From Orbilia blumenaviensis (Eukaryota; Ascomycota; Orbiliomycetes; Orbiliales; Orbiliaceae), in the NCBI GenBank assembly GCA_036872755.1, contig JAVHNS010000002.1:3720001-3784000 (forward strand): a stretch of DNA of 64,000 nucleotides. The letters run 5' to 3'. The notes beneath the pieces are model-generated. The model saw only the letters and a list, made by a program, of their open reading frames with translations, searched no databases and was not told the DNA's origin. The position numbers and the translations under genes were made by a program. Positions 12,373 to 24,204 of the stretch are shown one piece after another. Every line of letters begins with the position of its first letter. Within the stretch, counting starts at the first letter, position 1.

Positions 12373-13140
12373 ATGCGTCAGTCGACATTAACATCTGCTG
12401 CCGTCGCCCTCTCCACAGTCCTTACCTCCCATAGAATAACACATGCCTTCTTTGGGGGTTGGGCTGTCATCGCTAAGGGAGCCGACCGAGAAAGCAAGGA
12501 TCTCGATGTTCTTGTCAAGGGCGAAAAAGACGTGATCGTTGAGCTCTTGACAAACGACATCCGAGGACTAAAGGGCGAAGACGTTGGATCCTGGATGGTT
12601 ATCCCACAAGCCAGAAATGATTACGTTGCCTTCTTCTGGAAGCCAAGCCCATCTTCGAGCGAGATGGTTCTTGTTGAGCTCTTCATTGGTATGTCTAAAT
12701 CTCAATGGTCTACAAACAACAATAGATAGCTAACTTTAAGCTCCTTAGGTCCAAAAACAAAAATCCCGCCAACTGTTTTGCTCCAAGTTGATCCAGTACA
12801 TGTTGTACCAGTCATCGACACCCCAGCCCTCTTTCGCGGCAAGCTCGCGGCTTGTGCTTCCCGCTCCAAGCCAAATGACTGCTCCGATGTCATCTTCCTC
12901 GCTACTACATACTCCTCCCAGCTCCCGTCCGATACAATCAAAAAAATTGATACCAAGGTCATCGGCATGGCTGTTAAGAAGTACCCTGAGCTTATCGATT
13001 CGCTCGAGGGCCTTGGAATCAGCACCCGCAAGGCTATTAAAAAAGTCGGAAGCTGCGACTCTCTATCCTCAAATTCCTCTGGCTTCAGTATCAGTGGCCG
13101 CATGAACGAGGGAGAAGTCCAACGTGGACTCTTCTGCTAA
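12373..13140 (+). CDS. nucleotidyltransferase-fold protein (MNT-like), two exons
   Basis: Exons are 12373-12688 and 12749-13140, giving 235 aa. The 60-bp intron has donor GTATGT and acceptor CCTTAG, and joining it in phase gives the continuous reading ...VELFIGPKTKIPP.... Near the N terminus the sequence has a glycine pair followed by Trp (GGWA, residues 28-31) and then a D-L-D motif at residues 43-45. This spacing is typical of minimal nucleotidyltransferase-superfamily folds, where the Gly motif and the DxD carboxylates bind NTP and metal. The remainder (basic, with a Ser-rich C-terminal tail) is not diagnostic. Such proteins are common hypothetical genes in filamentous fungi with no defined substrate. 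Kozak context is fair and a CT-rich leader precedes the ATG. The fold call is an inference from the motif only; activity is unproven. Confidence 0.8.
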
Positions 13141-16100
13141 ACACTCACGTCATTGCCACCGATTACGAAGACAACGACCTTACTTTTTTCTTAATCCCTT
13201 TTCTCTTGAACATATTTTTCATTTTCTTACTACAGTGCGAACAGTTCTTTTAGCGTTGCATCATTTGGCCCGCGATTTCTTATGGAAAGCATTATACAGG
13301 AGTTTTTCTTTCTTTCTTTTCTTGTTCGGACTTCATTGCTCGGCATATATAGACATTTGTTTGTTTTTTTGCATATAGAGAGATACCTCGACGAGTTTCA
13401 TTTGTGCGCTTCTACTCAGTTACTAATCATAATCAGATCTAATGACCTTTAATGGCCTATCTTCTTGTATATATATATTTCTTTTTTTCTTCTTATTACT
13501 TTGAGGTTTATCATCAGGGACGCCACTACATCTGGATGGCTAGTGGGTTTGAATGGGACAGGAATTCAATTCTAAAAGGACAAAAGTCCTAATTTGAATA
13601 AACAATACTTCTATATAACCTTTTAGGTCGTAAAATCCTCCTGTTGACTCCTGTGCCATTGGAAATTAAAACTTTTTGTTTCCACAAACTCGCGGAGGCA
13701 TCAATGTTTTAAGGATTTCGCCGCCTCTCTTTCTAGCCTTGTTCAGTATAGTCCGATGCCATACCTCGCTGGATTTCAGGATTCAAAAACAATTTGAACC
13801 TTCTAATTTCTAATTCGGTTTGTCACACAATGGGTAAATCTTCTCATGCACTACAAAATATCCAATGGATATACATAAACTAAATCGATTTCGATCATTC
13901 TACTGGCATTCTTTTCTAGATAAATGAAAACCTTTTGGTTTTCATAGCTATATAGTGTATTTAACACTGAAGCAAGTATTAGGCTTCGTCGACGCCATAC
14001 GCAAAGATAGACAAACTATTCGTCGCATTGTGATATCGCAAGGTTTGATAAATTACAATCGCGACATTTAAATCGATATTTGCCAATTTTAGCTTTAAAT
14101 AAGCCATGATCGAATTTGCGCGATCGCAAATCCGGTTTTGTACGAGGCTGGATGACTATCGTCACTGTGCAAAAGGCCTGTTTTTTGTTGTGCTCGTTTA
14201 AATAGATATTGTTCCCTTCAAGGTTAGTTTACGATCGCCTCCCAACTTGCTAGGGACTATAGCTACTTATTTTCTACCGAAGAAACGAGATCTATGTATG
14301 CTCGTTGTATGTTATTAATAAGCCAAGCATATGTGTGTGTAAGAAGAGCGACATTTTCTCGAGGGAATCCAAATGCGGAGTCCGTGGGGAGGAATATAGA
14401 CGCTGGTTCTATATCTAACTCAATCTATTACGGAGATCGTACGTGGGCAAAGTTTATTACTTTGGGTGTGAACATGTGGATATACGAGACAACCATCACG
14501 GTGAGAGTGAACAAAATCTAGCCGTTGCTAGAAAGAAAATGATATCGTAAAGATATTTTCATTAGTGTTAATATCGCCCCACTAAATACATAATAAGTTT
14601 AGGTTTTACTCAGACCTCAGTGTTTGTTGTATACAAATAGGACTAGTTACAGATTCTAATGTTGTAATTTGCATGATTAATGCGCCTTAAGCTTATTGGC
14701 CCGGGTTAAGCCCCCATCTGCGGCGTCAAGTTTGCTCAACGCACAAATGGCTTGCTTTAACTACGTTACCCTGTATGGCCTAAAGGTTTTTGCTTTGAAT
14801 TCTGGAGAGTGTAAATCATGCGTTTCAGATTCTATGAGGCTGGTCAACTAGTTGATGACAGAAAGTTCCTTCGACAATAACTGCCGACGCAGCATGAATC
14901 AACCCAATGTCTCCCGACAAAGCATTGACTTTGCGTTATATCACTCAATCGGAATAAATCTTCGCCGGAGTTCTAAATACGCATAGCGGAAAAAAAAAAT
15001 ATCGCTGGGATTTCTAGTTTTCGTGACAGTGATATCACTTTCTTGCCCTTCCAGTTCTTCTGAGGTCCGAATATCACTCTGTTCCTTCCAATTTCCTAGA
15101 AATCGTAGGTATATGCAAATGCATGGCCACGTAAACGATAAGGACGGCCGTAATATTGCATTTTTGTGCATAAACTAAGTGTTGTTTTTGTTGTAGTTTG
15201 TTTCGGTCTTAGATGATTCTTGTGATGATTGCCCATAAGGATGCCACGTCTGGTCTGCCTATAAATCGCATACGATGTCACCAGACCAAGTTTGAGGAAC
15301 GAAAATAGGATTGAATTCAGATAAGGTCCTGGCAAAATTGATTGCTCGCAAAGTTACGTAAACGAGAATACGAGCGCCACCAGCCCGGGGTGTTAAAAGT
15401 CTGAAACGCATCTACCAGGGCACACCCCAAGCTTCCTCGCTCTGCTGACCCACCGATTCGCTATCCCCATGTTTTCCAAGTTCATTTCAATTCAGCCTTA
15501 ACGATCTCTGATTTGGCCTGACGTAATGTATCCTCAACCTCGTGGCAGTCCGACAAGCGAGGTTGCATTTGAAGCTGACGCGCCGCCCTTGGGGAAGGAT
15601 CTTGAATAAGACAATGGATGTTTCAGGCACCAGCCTTCGGGGTTTGTGGATGATAAAACCTGTCCACTGTGAGGTGATAGCAGCAATGGTTTTTCGTTTG
15701 GTGACACCGGTTTTACATTATGGGGAAAAATGCCCGAAGGATGTTTTCGGCGGCCGGCGACACCGTGACACCGGCATTGGAATGGTTCGAAACTTCTTCG
15801 ACTTTTCATTCGAGCTCAGCACTCTTCAAGATACCACTATACATCCCTGTCTACTACGTCTAACGTGCGTGTACCATGGGACGATATTAGCCAATCCGTC
15901 GTTGGAATAGCTTCCACAAAGGGAAGTGAAAACGTCATTTCCCGAGAATGTGTTGACTATAGCATGCACAGAAAATACCACGAAGTTTCAATTGATCAAC
16001 TGCTTCGGGTTTGCTCGTTCCGAAATAGAAGTAGGAATGAGCTTTCTATAATAGAATGCGAATTCTGATATGAATGGTTTATTTCTAGAATAAATATCGA

Positions 16101-16740
16101 AGGTTGGTACAGAATGGAATCTTAATATTATTTGGCATTTGATGGATTGAGCAAGTCCAAACGATGGGGAAAGGTTTCAATGCAATGCATGACTGGCAAG
16201 GTTGGCGGGGTCAAACGTGATGCTGATCGGGTACTACCGTTAAGGCTGAGCCTTGCATGAGATTTTGTATGCACTCCTAGATCTTAATTTTTATTGGAAC
16301 AGAATGGTGTTTGTTGGGATGCTGTGTGGAGCCTGTTCTGATGATGGTATCTCGACCTACTGCTCTTGGGAGGTGGAAGTGTCATTTGTGGAGGCCGTTG
16401 CATGCGATCGTCACTCATGATTTTCTCTGGCTGAACTCAAAGCTCAGGCTATAGAAGTAAGATTTATCAAGTTGGACTAACTAATGTTAACTGAGCTGTG
16501 ATTGCCTAGCTTATTGCAAGTTTATAGACAAGATCATACAAGACCTCCCATTTCGTATACGCGCGCACGTCCATGTATGCTATGATAAAACTCTACCTCT
16601 ACGCTAAACTAGGGAGTTAATGATTAAGTGGCTTGACCTACCAACGCTCCACTGTCTTAAATAAACTTTGGATGCTTAGTCTGACGCTGTGGCTTTGATA
16701 GAGTGATCCTTTTCGAAGAGATGGTCTTTGAATTGCGCAG
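13141..16740. other. intergenic region, no supported gene
   Basis: The first 250 bp are T-rich and are probably the 3' untranslated region of the nucleotidyltransferase-fold gene. After that I see only short overlapping frames. The pair of opposing frames at 15534-15910 is moderately GC-rich but has no recognisable domain on either strand. Confidence 0.5.
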
Positions 16741-17068
16741 CTAGCCAGTTTGTGGAGAATATGGTATTTGGGTGCCACACTCCGATGTTTTGTACTGGGG
16801 TTGGAATTGCAATTGGCTGTCTTAAAGCTATTTTCTGTTATCAAAGCGCTTTTGGTACATACCCACGGAGTCGCCGGTTTTGGTTAAGGTGTTCTTTTTT
16901 TACCTCGGGTAGTATCGCGACTATACTGAGATCTGACAATGGAGCTGACATTAGTAGGTCATCGAGGAGCTCTTCGGGTGGACTGGTCATAAGACCATCT
17001 CTCACCTTGAAAATTCTTCGAGTTGGATCGTGTGTATCATGGCGCTCGTTGGAATTATTTTTTGCCAT
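16741..17068 (-). CDS. possible small hypothetical gene, two exons
   Basis: This is a tentative model: exon 1 17068-16863, intron 16862-16817 (46 bp, donor GTATGT, acceptor GACAG), exon 2 16816-16741, giving 93 aa. The first 69 residues have ordinary protein composition: a charged N terminus, an acidic LLDD-type helix and a basic end. The junction is phase-consistent. Without the intron the frame ends at 16841 with 75 aa. I recognise no domain. The short length and very short intron make this a weak call, and it may be a chance frame or a relic. Confidence 0.3.
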
Positions 17069-17882
17069 GGGTTGATTCTGACCTTAATCATAACCACCCG
17101 AGAAATATTCGTGATGAAGAGTCAAAGCGCAAGTCGTTACAAGTTTGACGTTGCCTAGTGTCAGTCATAGGTGACATTGTGCATATTATTATGGTAGTTT
17201 GAAATTGAGTTTTATCGTGCACCGTCATGGTTTAAGACGTTAACATTAGATAGCACCATAATATGTTAATATTTCACACGTAGCTACTCCGCTGCGGGCT
17301 GGGATGTGAAGCTCGAGGTTTCGATGTGTTGTGCGACCAAGGGAATATCCCCATCTGGAAAGATAGACGGCATATTCCTTCTTTAGGCCTAGTACCGGGG
17401 ATGTTACACAAGCCTCAATTATTCTTTTATATGTACAATGTACGCCCTGGGTATGTACACAGTCGATGCTTCAGCTTTGTGGTCAGAAAGCTTCAGAATT
17501 AAAGTGCCCCTAGGGGTACTAATTTTTTAGGAGGCGATAATAGGTATATACAGTTCTTCAAAAGCAAAGCATTGAGTTATGCGATATTGAATGATTCGGA
17601 ATTGGTAACCCGACATACATACGAAGATATTTGGGATTATACGTAGTTAATCGGGTCGTGCGTAGGATAGTAGAGTTTCGGAATTAAATTTCAACTTGGG
17701 CTTGTTTTGGCAGAAAGGTTGAAAACATACTGTCGCTCTACTATTGACATAGGCCGCACAAGATTGTGACGTTGGTAACTATAGCCTGAAGTCTGGCGGG
17801 ATTCAATGTAGACCTGGTGGATCTACCCGATATACACGCGATTTCTACTGAGGATTGCTGCTACCGGGCATGCCGCAGTAAC

Positions 17883-19035
17883 TTAGTTTACCCACTGTCG
17901 AACATCACGTTGAAGGGCAAGCTCACGCATTGTAACCCTAAGCTGAGTTTCCTGATACATTAATTTGTCAGATTTTCTGTTTTTGTATATGAATGGACTA
18001 CGCACTCTAGGGAGGCTCTACAACAATCTGGTTTTTATCTTGTTGGGATTAAATAACAATATTAATACTTACATCTTTCGAGGGCAGCATTGTTGTGTAA
18101 TTGGCACTAGGTGAACCCTCAGATGGTGTATTTCCCAGGTATTCCTCGTGAATGACAATCGGTCTGCCCCTATCATCTAGGATGTCTTTTTTTCGCCTTA
18201 ATGCTCCCAAAGTTTGTGAGAGGCCTGCAAAATCCATCCCGTTTGGTAGGAAGCCGCCTTCAAACTGACTTCTCCAGATGTTTAAAACCGAACCAGGCGT
18301 ATTTGCGCCACACGAACATGGGGTTTCGTTTTTGTGTGCGGCTTTCATTTCGCAGCGGAGCTCTATTTCCAGCTGTGCTTTCATATTCATTGCGTGGGAT
18401 TTCATCGTATTGGCATTTTTGATAATACTCTCTCCACCTTGTCGTAGGATATTTGCATTTTTTATTATTAGCTCAAGGGTACCGTAAAGTGCGCTGGACA
18501 TATCGTGAAATGTCTCGTCGTCAGAAAACTCTCTGGGAGAAGAGCTTTCGAAGCTCTCTGTGACACTGGATTTACGCTGTCGGTTTTGGACGTCTTCTTC
18601 GTCGGCTGCGTAGACTATCTCCATCTGATTCTGGAGAGTTGGTTTAGTTTTATGTTCTTCGTCAAATTTTGGTGGTTGATCTTCATCAGTTGCATAACCC
18701 GCTTCATCATCGGAAATATTGAGGAATGAGCTATCCGGGCTCGAATAATTTAGACTTGGGGGTTGGCTGGTGGCTCGAAGACGCTTTCGAGGTAATGGTT
18801 CTGTGATATTTTCTGACTCTGGGCGGCGCTTTCTTGAGTTAAGGAAAGTATCAACCCTTGTGCAAGCCATCAGAGAAGCCTTTTTCTCATGAGGTTGGCC
18901 TGGGTATTCTGATGGCTCGGTTGTGCTGGATGAGGTAATGAAAGTGGGACCCGAGACACCAATGAGACCCATTATGAGGTTTGCAGTTGACGGGTCATGG
19001 CTCTGGGCGATATTTTGGGGCTGAATGACACTCAT
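17883..19035 (-). CDS. hypothetical Ser/acidic-rich protein, two exons
   Basis: Exon 1 19035-18073 and exon 2 18017-17883 give 365 aa. The 55-bp intron has a strong GTAAGT donor and a TTGTAG acceptor and is phase 0. Exon 2 then reads 44 in-frame residues rich in Arg, Lys and Gln before TAA, which supports the model over a single-exon gene. The N-terminal third has a bipartite basic stretch (NSRKRRPES, followed by PRKRLR) that resembles a nuclear localisation signal. The middle is acidic and Ser-rich (SDDEAGYATDEDQ). A likely helix follows with repeated IIKNAN segments, then a short Cys-containing patch (CSCG). No DNA-binding or enzymatic domain is recognisable. I infer a nuclear protein; function unknown. 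The isolated position gives no further clue. Confidence 0.7.
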
Positions 19036-20343
19036 TCCTGATGTTAGTTCATACAGCAGAATATTCCGTGAGCCGAAAGTATTAAGAGTGAACTGGAAGA
19101 TGGGGGGGGTTGATGGACAGATCTAGGTGGCCAATATTATCAGGAGTCGGGTGGTTAGGGTTGTTATCGGCTAGTCATTGGCTTCTATGTCTTGGTGGCG
19201 AAGTAGATCATATATATTATTGTGAAAGTTGATAGAGGTTATTGGTGATTTTATTCGGATATACGGTTCTTTACGAGACCAAGTTAGGCGTATGATTTGA
19301 TATTTGAGTATGTTATCAGTATCAACTGCTTTTTAGGAGGGCCGGGGTGATGCGCGACCTTGTGTAGTCTAGGTGGGCCATAGCCTGCGGCTGGAAACAG
19401 CCGGGGTATTTAAACCCGACCAAGTAGAATATATCTAGATATCTGGTTTCGGCATAGGGTTAGCAACTCTGTTGTATATATGTTGCTGCGAGTTACATAT
19501 ATATATCCAGTGAGCAAAAAAAGGGCATGGAGCCACTAATCTGGTACCAAGAATGTCTGGAATCCAACATTTCACAACGCGCAAGAGGACAGATAGAGTG
19601 GTATACCGGCGCTGTTTACGGACCCATAATTGGTTACACACTAGTTATTTTTACCTGGGCAGGTGTACTATTCATTGAATCTATAGATCGTGGGCAGGGT
19701 CTAGACCGATCTTATGGGTAGACATACATCTGTAGGGGGCTTCATCTTTGTAGCATAATTATGAGTGTATCGGAATTGTTATCTGGTACCCAGACTTCTG
19801 CAGACCTCGATTTTGCATAATGTAGAATTGATGTCAGGGTTATAATTATATTTGTGGTATTTGGATTCATATTGATGCACATGCACTTGGCTGGCCAACT
19901 CTCGTAGGTATTAGGCGCTTAGGAAGTGTTTTAGTTTGTAACATCTCCAACTCAGCTGAATTTTGAAAGCGGTTTAGAACAGTTTGCTGAGTAGTCTCGG
20001 CCCTAGTTTGCTGAATATATCCGTAGTCAGCGTTTTTGGATTTATCGCTGTGACAAAATTTTTATGGTCCATTAAAATTGCATGTTCATAAAAGTTGTCC
20101 GGTCTGCCACTGAGACCAATACTATACGCCAGTTTTTTGTTATGGCTGAAAAAAGCTCTTTTTTACGAAGCGTAAAAATGATCTCATGTCATCGTTTTCA
20201 TTGTATTTACCGTTTTGTTTTTGCCATGAATATGAGGTGCACTTAGAGGGGTACGACCTGGCCTCAAAGACAACTTACCTGCGATAATCGAAGCCTTCAA
20301 ATGGAACACGTTCTTCTTCAAGTTTCCGATAGACGGCTGTAAA
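19036..20343. other. intergenic region
   Basis: This is the upstream region of the hypothetical gene on the minus strand. It contains a G run at 19103-19109 and AT-rich sequence but no supportable coding region. Confidence 0.5.
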
Positions 20344-20601
20344 ATGGCATCAATCAAACTAGCCCGAAGCATTTTGCTTCGAATTCCGCATTTCCGTTCT
20401 AATGAAAAGACAGTCCTTGTAATCTCAAGGACACCATTTTCCAACAAAGCACTTCCAACTGCATGTGACGTTCTCGGCCAATTAGGCACAACAACCTCCA
20501 ACAACGATGGTCTAGTTGGCCCACGGAATCGGGACCCAAGTTCGACCGGTACTTCAAACCCCGCTAGTCAGATGGATATCTTCTAACTAGAGCTTCGGGA
20601 T

Positions 20602-21297
20602 ATGGGTAAAGCCGTATTGAATAGTTTGAAAATTTCAGATTGCACCCGATCCCAAAGGCCTCAAATCGATCGGGAGCGATGTCAACGAAGTGCCGCGAAA
20701 AAGGCTGTAGCAAGAAGCAACGAAATTGCGTTGAGGGAAACGCCTCTTGCTAGCTCTGGCTTGCATAACACAGTTCTAGTTGGAGTTTCTGTGGTAATAG
20801 CAAAGCGTAGTGTTTCAACCGATGGTAAACCAGAGAACGCTAGGGCCCCTCCGAGTAGCTGGTACCTGTTTCCGGAACACCACGATTTGGTTGCCGAGCA
20901 AACACCAGGAGTTCATTTCCGAGGCTTGGATGAGGATGGTGTCTACCAGTGGGAGACGAATTTAAAAGGGAACTTTGAGTGCTCACGAAAGGGTTGCAAA
21001 AACCAATGGCAAAGTGGTGTCGTTTCAACCATCATTCGTAAATATTTACTCCCGGAAGATGGGCTGGCTTACAACGCGAAGGTTTTCAACCAGAGGTGTA
21101 TCAAGTGCAAGTCGCTAGGGTACATGAAAATCGATCGAGATGCCTACCTGCAGAGAGTTATTCGCCGGTTGAAAATTTGGAGGAAAGAGAAGGTCGGTCC
21201 GGCTCCACTTTCTTTCAGGAAAACAGGTTCACACAAACGTGAACTCTGTGAAGGCTGTTCGAAAGGGCACTGCAAAGTTAATGATGAGAAGGACTAG
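20602..21297 (+). CDS. zf-3CxxC zinc-binding domain protein
   Basis: The open frame encodes 231 aa. From about residue 86 it matches the fungal zf-3CxxC family: a PSSWYLFPEHH start, then G-N-F-E-C-x4-C-x-x-x-W, later V-F-N-Q-R-C-I-K-C, then a Y-x2-R-V-x-R-L-K-I-W helix, and finally G-S-H-x4-L-C-E-G-C-x2-G-H-C. These cysteine groups are expected to bind zinc. The same fold occurs in animal receptor-transporting proteins, but the role of the fungal proteins is not established. The first 85 residues are basic, low-complexity and not conserved in my reading, so the true start is uncertain. A coding-like frame at 20344-20548 could be an upstream exon, but joining it needs a 42-bp intron (20549-20590). 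There is no signal peptide. Confidence 0.82.
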   Translation: MGKAVLNSLKISDCTRSQRPQIDRERCQRSAAKKAVARSNEIALRETPLASSGLHNTVLVGVSVVIAKRSVSTDGKPENARAPPSSWYLFPEHHDLVAEQTPGVHFRGLDEDGVYQWETNLKGNFECSRKGCKNQWQSGVVSTIIRKYLLPEDGLAYNAKVFNQRCIKCKSLGYMKIDRDAYLQRVIRRLKIWRKEKVGPAPLSFRKTGSHKRELCEGCSKGHCKVNDEKD

Positions 21298-22622
21298 ATG
21301 GCGGGATATCAAGAACTCACCTGAATTAGGCTTCACTGTTTTTATGAGGGAAGGGAAGCATGAGTGGTTAATTAGAAGGGATTTTAGCTTCTCTTGCGAA
21401 TGTATGGTGCATGTACTTACATACTCCTCGAGCAACCGGTATACACTTAACTATGTACCAGAACTGGAGAGATTACCACTTGGTTGATTCCCGTGAAGCT
21501 GTATTGCATGAGTATAGGCACCGAAGCTGATGGAAAGGTTTAGCTAGCCAGACCCGGGCTAGGAATGAAGGCTGAGCTTCATTGAACATGTTAACAGCTG
21601 CTAGCGGGGCCAGCTCACTCAATCCATTATTGGTTTCTTTGTGAGGCAACGTCAAAATTGACCGTTGCTACAGTAAATTTAGCCAATCATGATCTGGTTC
21701 GGTTTGGCTGACATGATACCATGCCATGGCGCCAGTGCTCGATCGAAAAGACCCGAATATTGAAACTGTACTGCAGGTTGCAACCCGCTATCTGGGACCC
21801 CCACATTTGTATGCACATGAAAATCTGGCCCGTATCGACTATAGCTAGCTTAGAGGCCTTAAGTATCCAATCCAAATACTTTGATTGGCAAAATCTATGA
21901 CTCTAACAAATACAACCCCTCGATTACTCAAGCATCTGGTCGGCCCCGCTATGGCGGAATTTCCGCCAAGATTGCGTTGACGGTATGGGAATTATCCAAC
22001 ATCCGATCTGTGTTGCCGCTAACGCTTAGGTGGGTATTTCGCATATACATGTGTATACTATACAGATGTCTACGTCGGCGTACTCAAAAGCTGTCCGGGG
22101 TTTGGCGCTGAGATTATGTCGGCGTCTTGAAAAGGCGTTGGAACTAATGAAACCTCGGTTTAAATATTGTAAAGCTAGGGTTGAGTTATAGTTGGGCTTT
22201 CTCCCAGGGTATATATCGACGAGGGTAGGGCTTGAGCTTGTCATTTGCTATAGAAATTGCATCACTGCATGCCGAACATCCGGCACGGGATGAGAAAGCA
22301 TATGCGGTACGCGTGAGAACGTTTTTGGTGGATTTAGGTGTGGTGCGTCGGTCGTTATCATATAGTAAGGCCGAGATATAGTATACGGCACTCTCGATTG
22401 CCGGCAAGCTTGCGAAGCCTATATATATACTGGAATAGAATCTATATTCTTTTTACTGCATCATCAGATAGCGGTTTCCTCGATACATAGTTTCTGGCAG
22501 CCCAAACGCAATTATATAGAGGGAGACGTTCAGGCGATAAATCTCGCAAGATCGGAAATATACAAACACATACATACCGTCTCATAAACCCAATCACTCT
22601 CTTCTCTAATTGATCAGTTCCA
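21298..22622. other. intergenic region
   Basis: Lies between two plus-strand genes. No frame here has a domain or sensible splice structure. The last 100 bp before 22623 are the probable leader of the dioxygenase gene (CT-rich, ending TTCCAATGG). Confidence 0.5.
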
Positions 22623-23933
22623 ATGGCACCCTCTGCTGTTTCTGGCGAAGCCGTCAAAGAAGTTCTCGTTGGCAAGAAGTCGTTTCCCCAACCGATCAGA
22701 TCTAAAGGGAACCTTGACAAATTCAAATCAGACGACATTACTCCTGTCATCGGGACTGAATTCCCAGAAGTGAATATTGTCGATGACATTCTCAATGCAC
22801 CTAATGCAGATGACCTGTTAAGGGACTTGGCTGTTACAAGTAAGATTCATATTAGTGCTATCTGACTATGGGTGCTTTGGTCCTGCGCTAATGGTGACGA
22901 GTTGCGTAGTCTCTGAGAGGGGCGTTGTCTTCTTCCGCGCTCAAAATAATCTGACTAATGATATCCAAAAACGATTCATCCACAGATTAGGGGAGGTAGG
23001 ATACGAAGCTTTTTGGTTTTGCAATTTATAGATTTGGGATGGGTGACTGATCTCGAACTGAAGCTGACCGGTAAACCGGCGGATTCTACTCTCCATATTC
23101 ATCCAGTGTTGAACGATGAGCGAGAGCTTGGTGGAAGTGACCCTGAAATCTCTACTATCTCATCTGTTCAGCGGAAGCAACTCTATCGCAAGCCTGCCGA
23201 AACCTTCCGCCACAAGGCCGCTGTTTGGCACTCTGATATCTCATTTGAACCTTTCCCAGCGGACTACACGTCTCTTAGACTTGTGGAGCTCCCGCGAACA
23301 GGTGGCGACACTCTCTGGGCTTCAGGCTACGAGCTCTACGACCGTTTGTCGGAGCCTTACCAGAAGTTTTTGGAAGGATTGACGGCACATCATTCTGGAT
23401 CTGGTTTCCACGATATTGCAAAAGCTGAGGGGTTGCAGCTTTATGGGAAGCAGAGAGGAAATCCTGCGAACGTAGGAACCGAACTGGTTGCCAATCATCC
23501 AGTAAGTTATATTTCTGACGTTCACGGTTTTACGAAACCCACGTCTTTAGGATAACGGGTGGGACTGATGAATTTATAGGTTATCCGAACAAATCCAGTT
23601 ACGGGGTGGAAAAGTTTATTTCCCGTAGGAGTCTTCCCTAAACGCATCAATGAAGTGACATTGGAAGAGAGTGATGCCCTCCTGAACTGGTTCCACGATT
23701 TAATTTACAAGAACCATGATCTTCAGGTTCGTTTTAGGTGGAGAAATCCGAATGACATTGCTATCTGGGATAACAGAAGTGTTTTCCATACTGCTACAAA
23801 TGACTATGATGGCCTTGGGAATAGGTTTGGGAACCGTGCGGTTGGGATTGGTGAAGCACCGTACCTCGATCCGAGTAGCAAATCGAGGCGGGAAGAGTTG
23901 GCGGAACGTGAAGGAAATGTCGAGAATGCTTAG
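22623..23933 (+). CDS. TauD/TfdA family Fe(II)/2-oxoglutarate dioxygenase, four exons
   Basis: Exons are 22623-22839, 22910-22995, 23064-23501 and 23580-23933, giving 364 aa. All three introns (70, 68, 78 bp) are phase-consistent GT/AG, and intron 2 has a CTGAT branch site. The splices restore continuous family sequence: I-S-E-R-G-V-V-F-F-R-A-Q across intron 1, R-L-G-E then L-T-G-K-P-A-D across intron 2, and N-H-P-V-I-R-T-N-P-V-T-G-W across intron 3. The iron ligands are visible as H157-x-D159 (WHSDIS) and the distal His317 (VFHTATNDY). Arg333 sits where the family binds the 2-oxoglutarate carboxylate. This group includes fungal sulfonate and taurine dioxygenases, which release sulfite from organosulfonates, but substrate cannot be read from sequence. 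The protein is cytosolic, of normal length and apparently intact. Confidence 0.92.
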
Positions 23934-24204
23934 CTATGGATTAAGAGTTATCTCTCGATTAAAACTGGGTATCGGATTTGCGAATGGGAACATTGTAGTT
24001 GATAGTCCAGCTGTCTATTTTATTGTGAGGAAGAAATACTCATGAATGAAAAGCTTTCCTGGCTGCTGAGCACCAATGAAAATTGAATTCCGAAATATGA
24101 AGACAAAACTAACTCCGAAACCCCTACTTCCTTCAAAGAACCCTAACCTTAATACTTGACTGTTGTGTTGAGTCCAATTGCAAAATGCTTTTCCTGTATC
24201 CTTA

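Noticed and set aside
15534..15910. Overlapping 91- and 122-codon frames on opposite strands
   Set aside because: Neither strand shows a domain, signal peptide or splice sites. Mutual overlap in a slightly GC-richer patch explains both.
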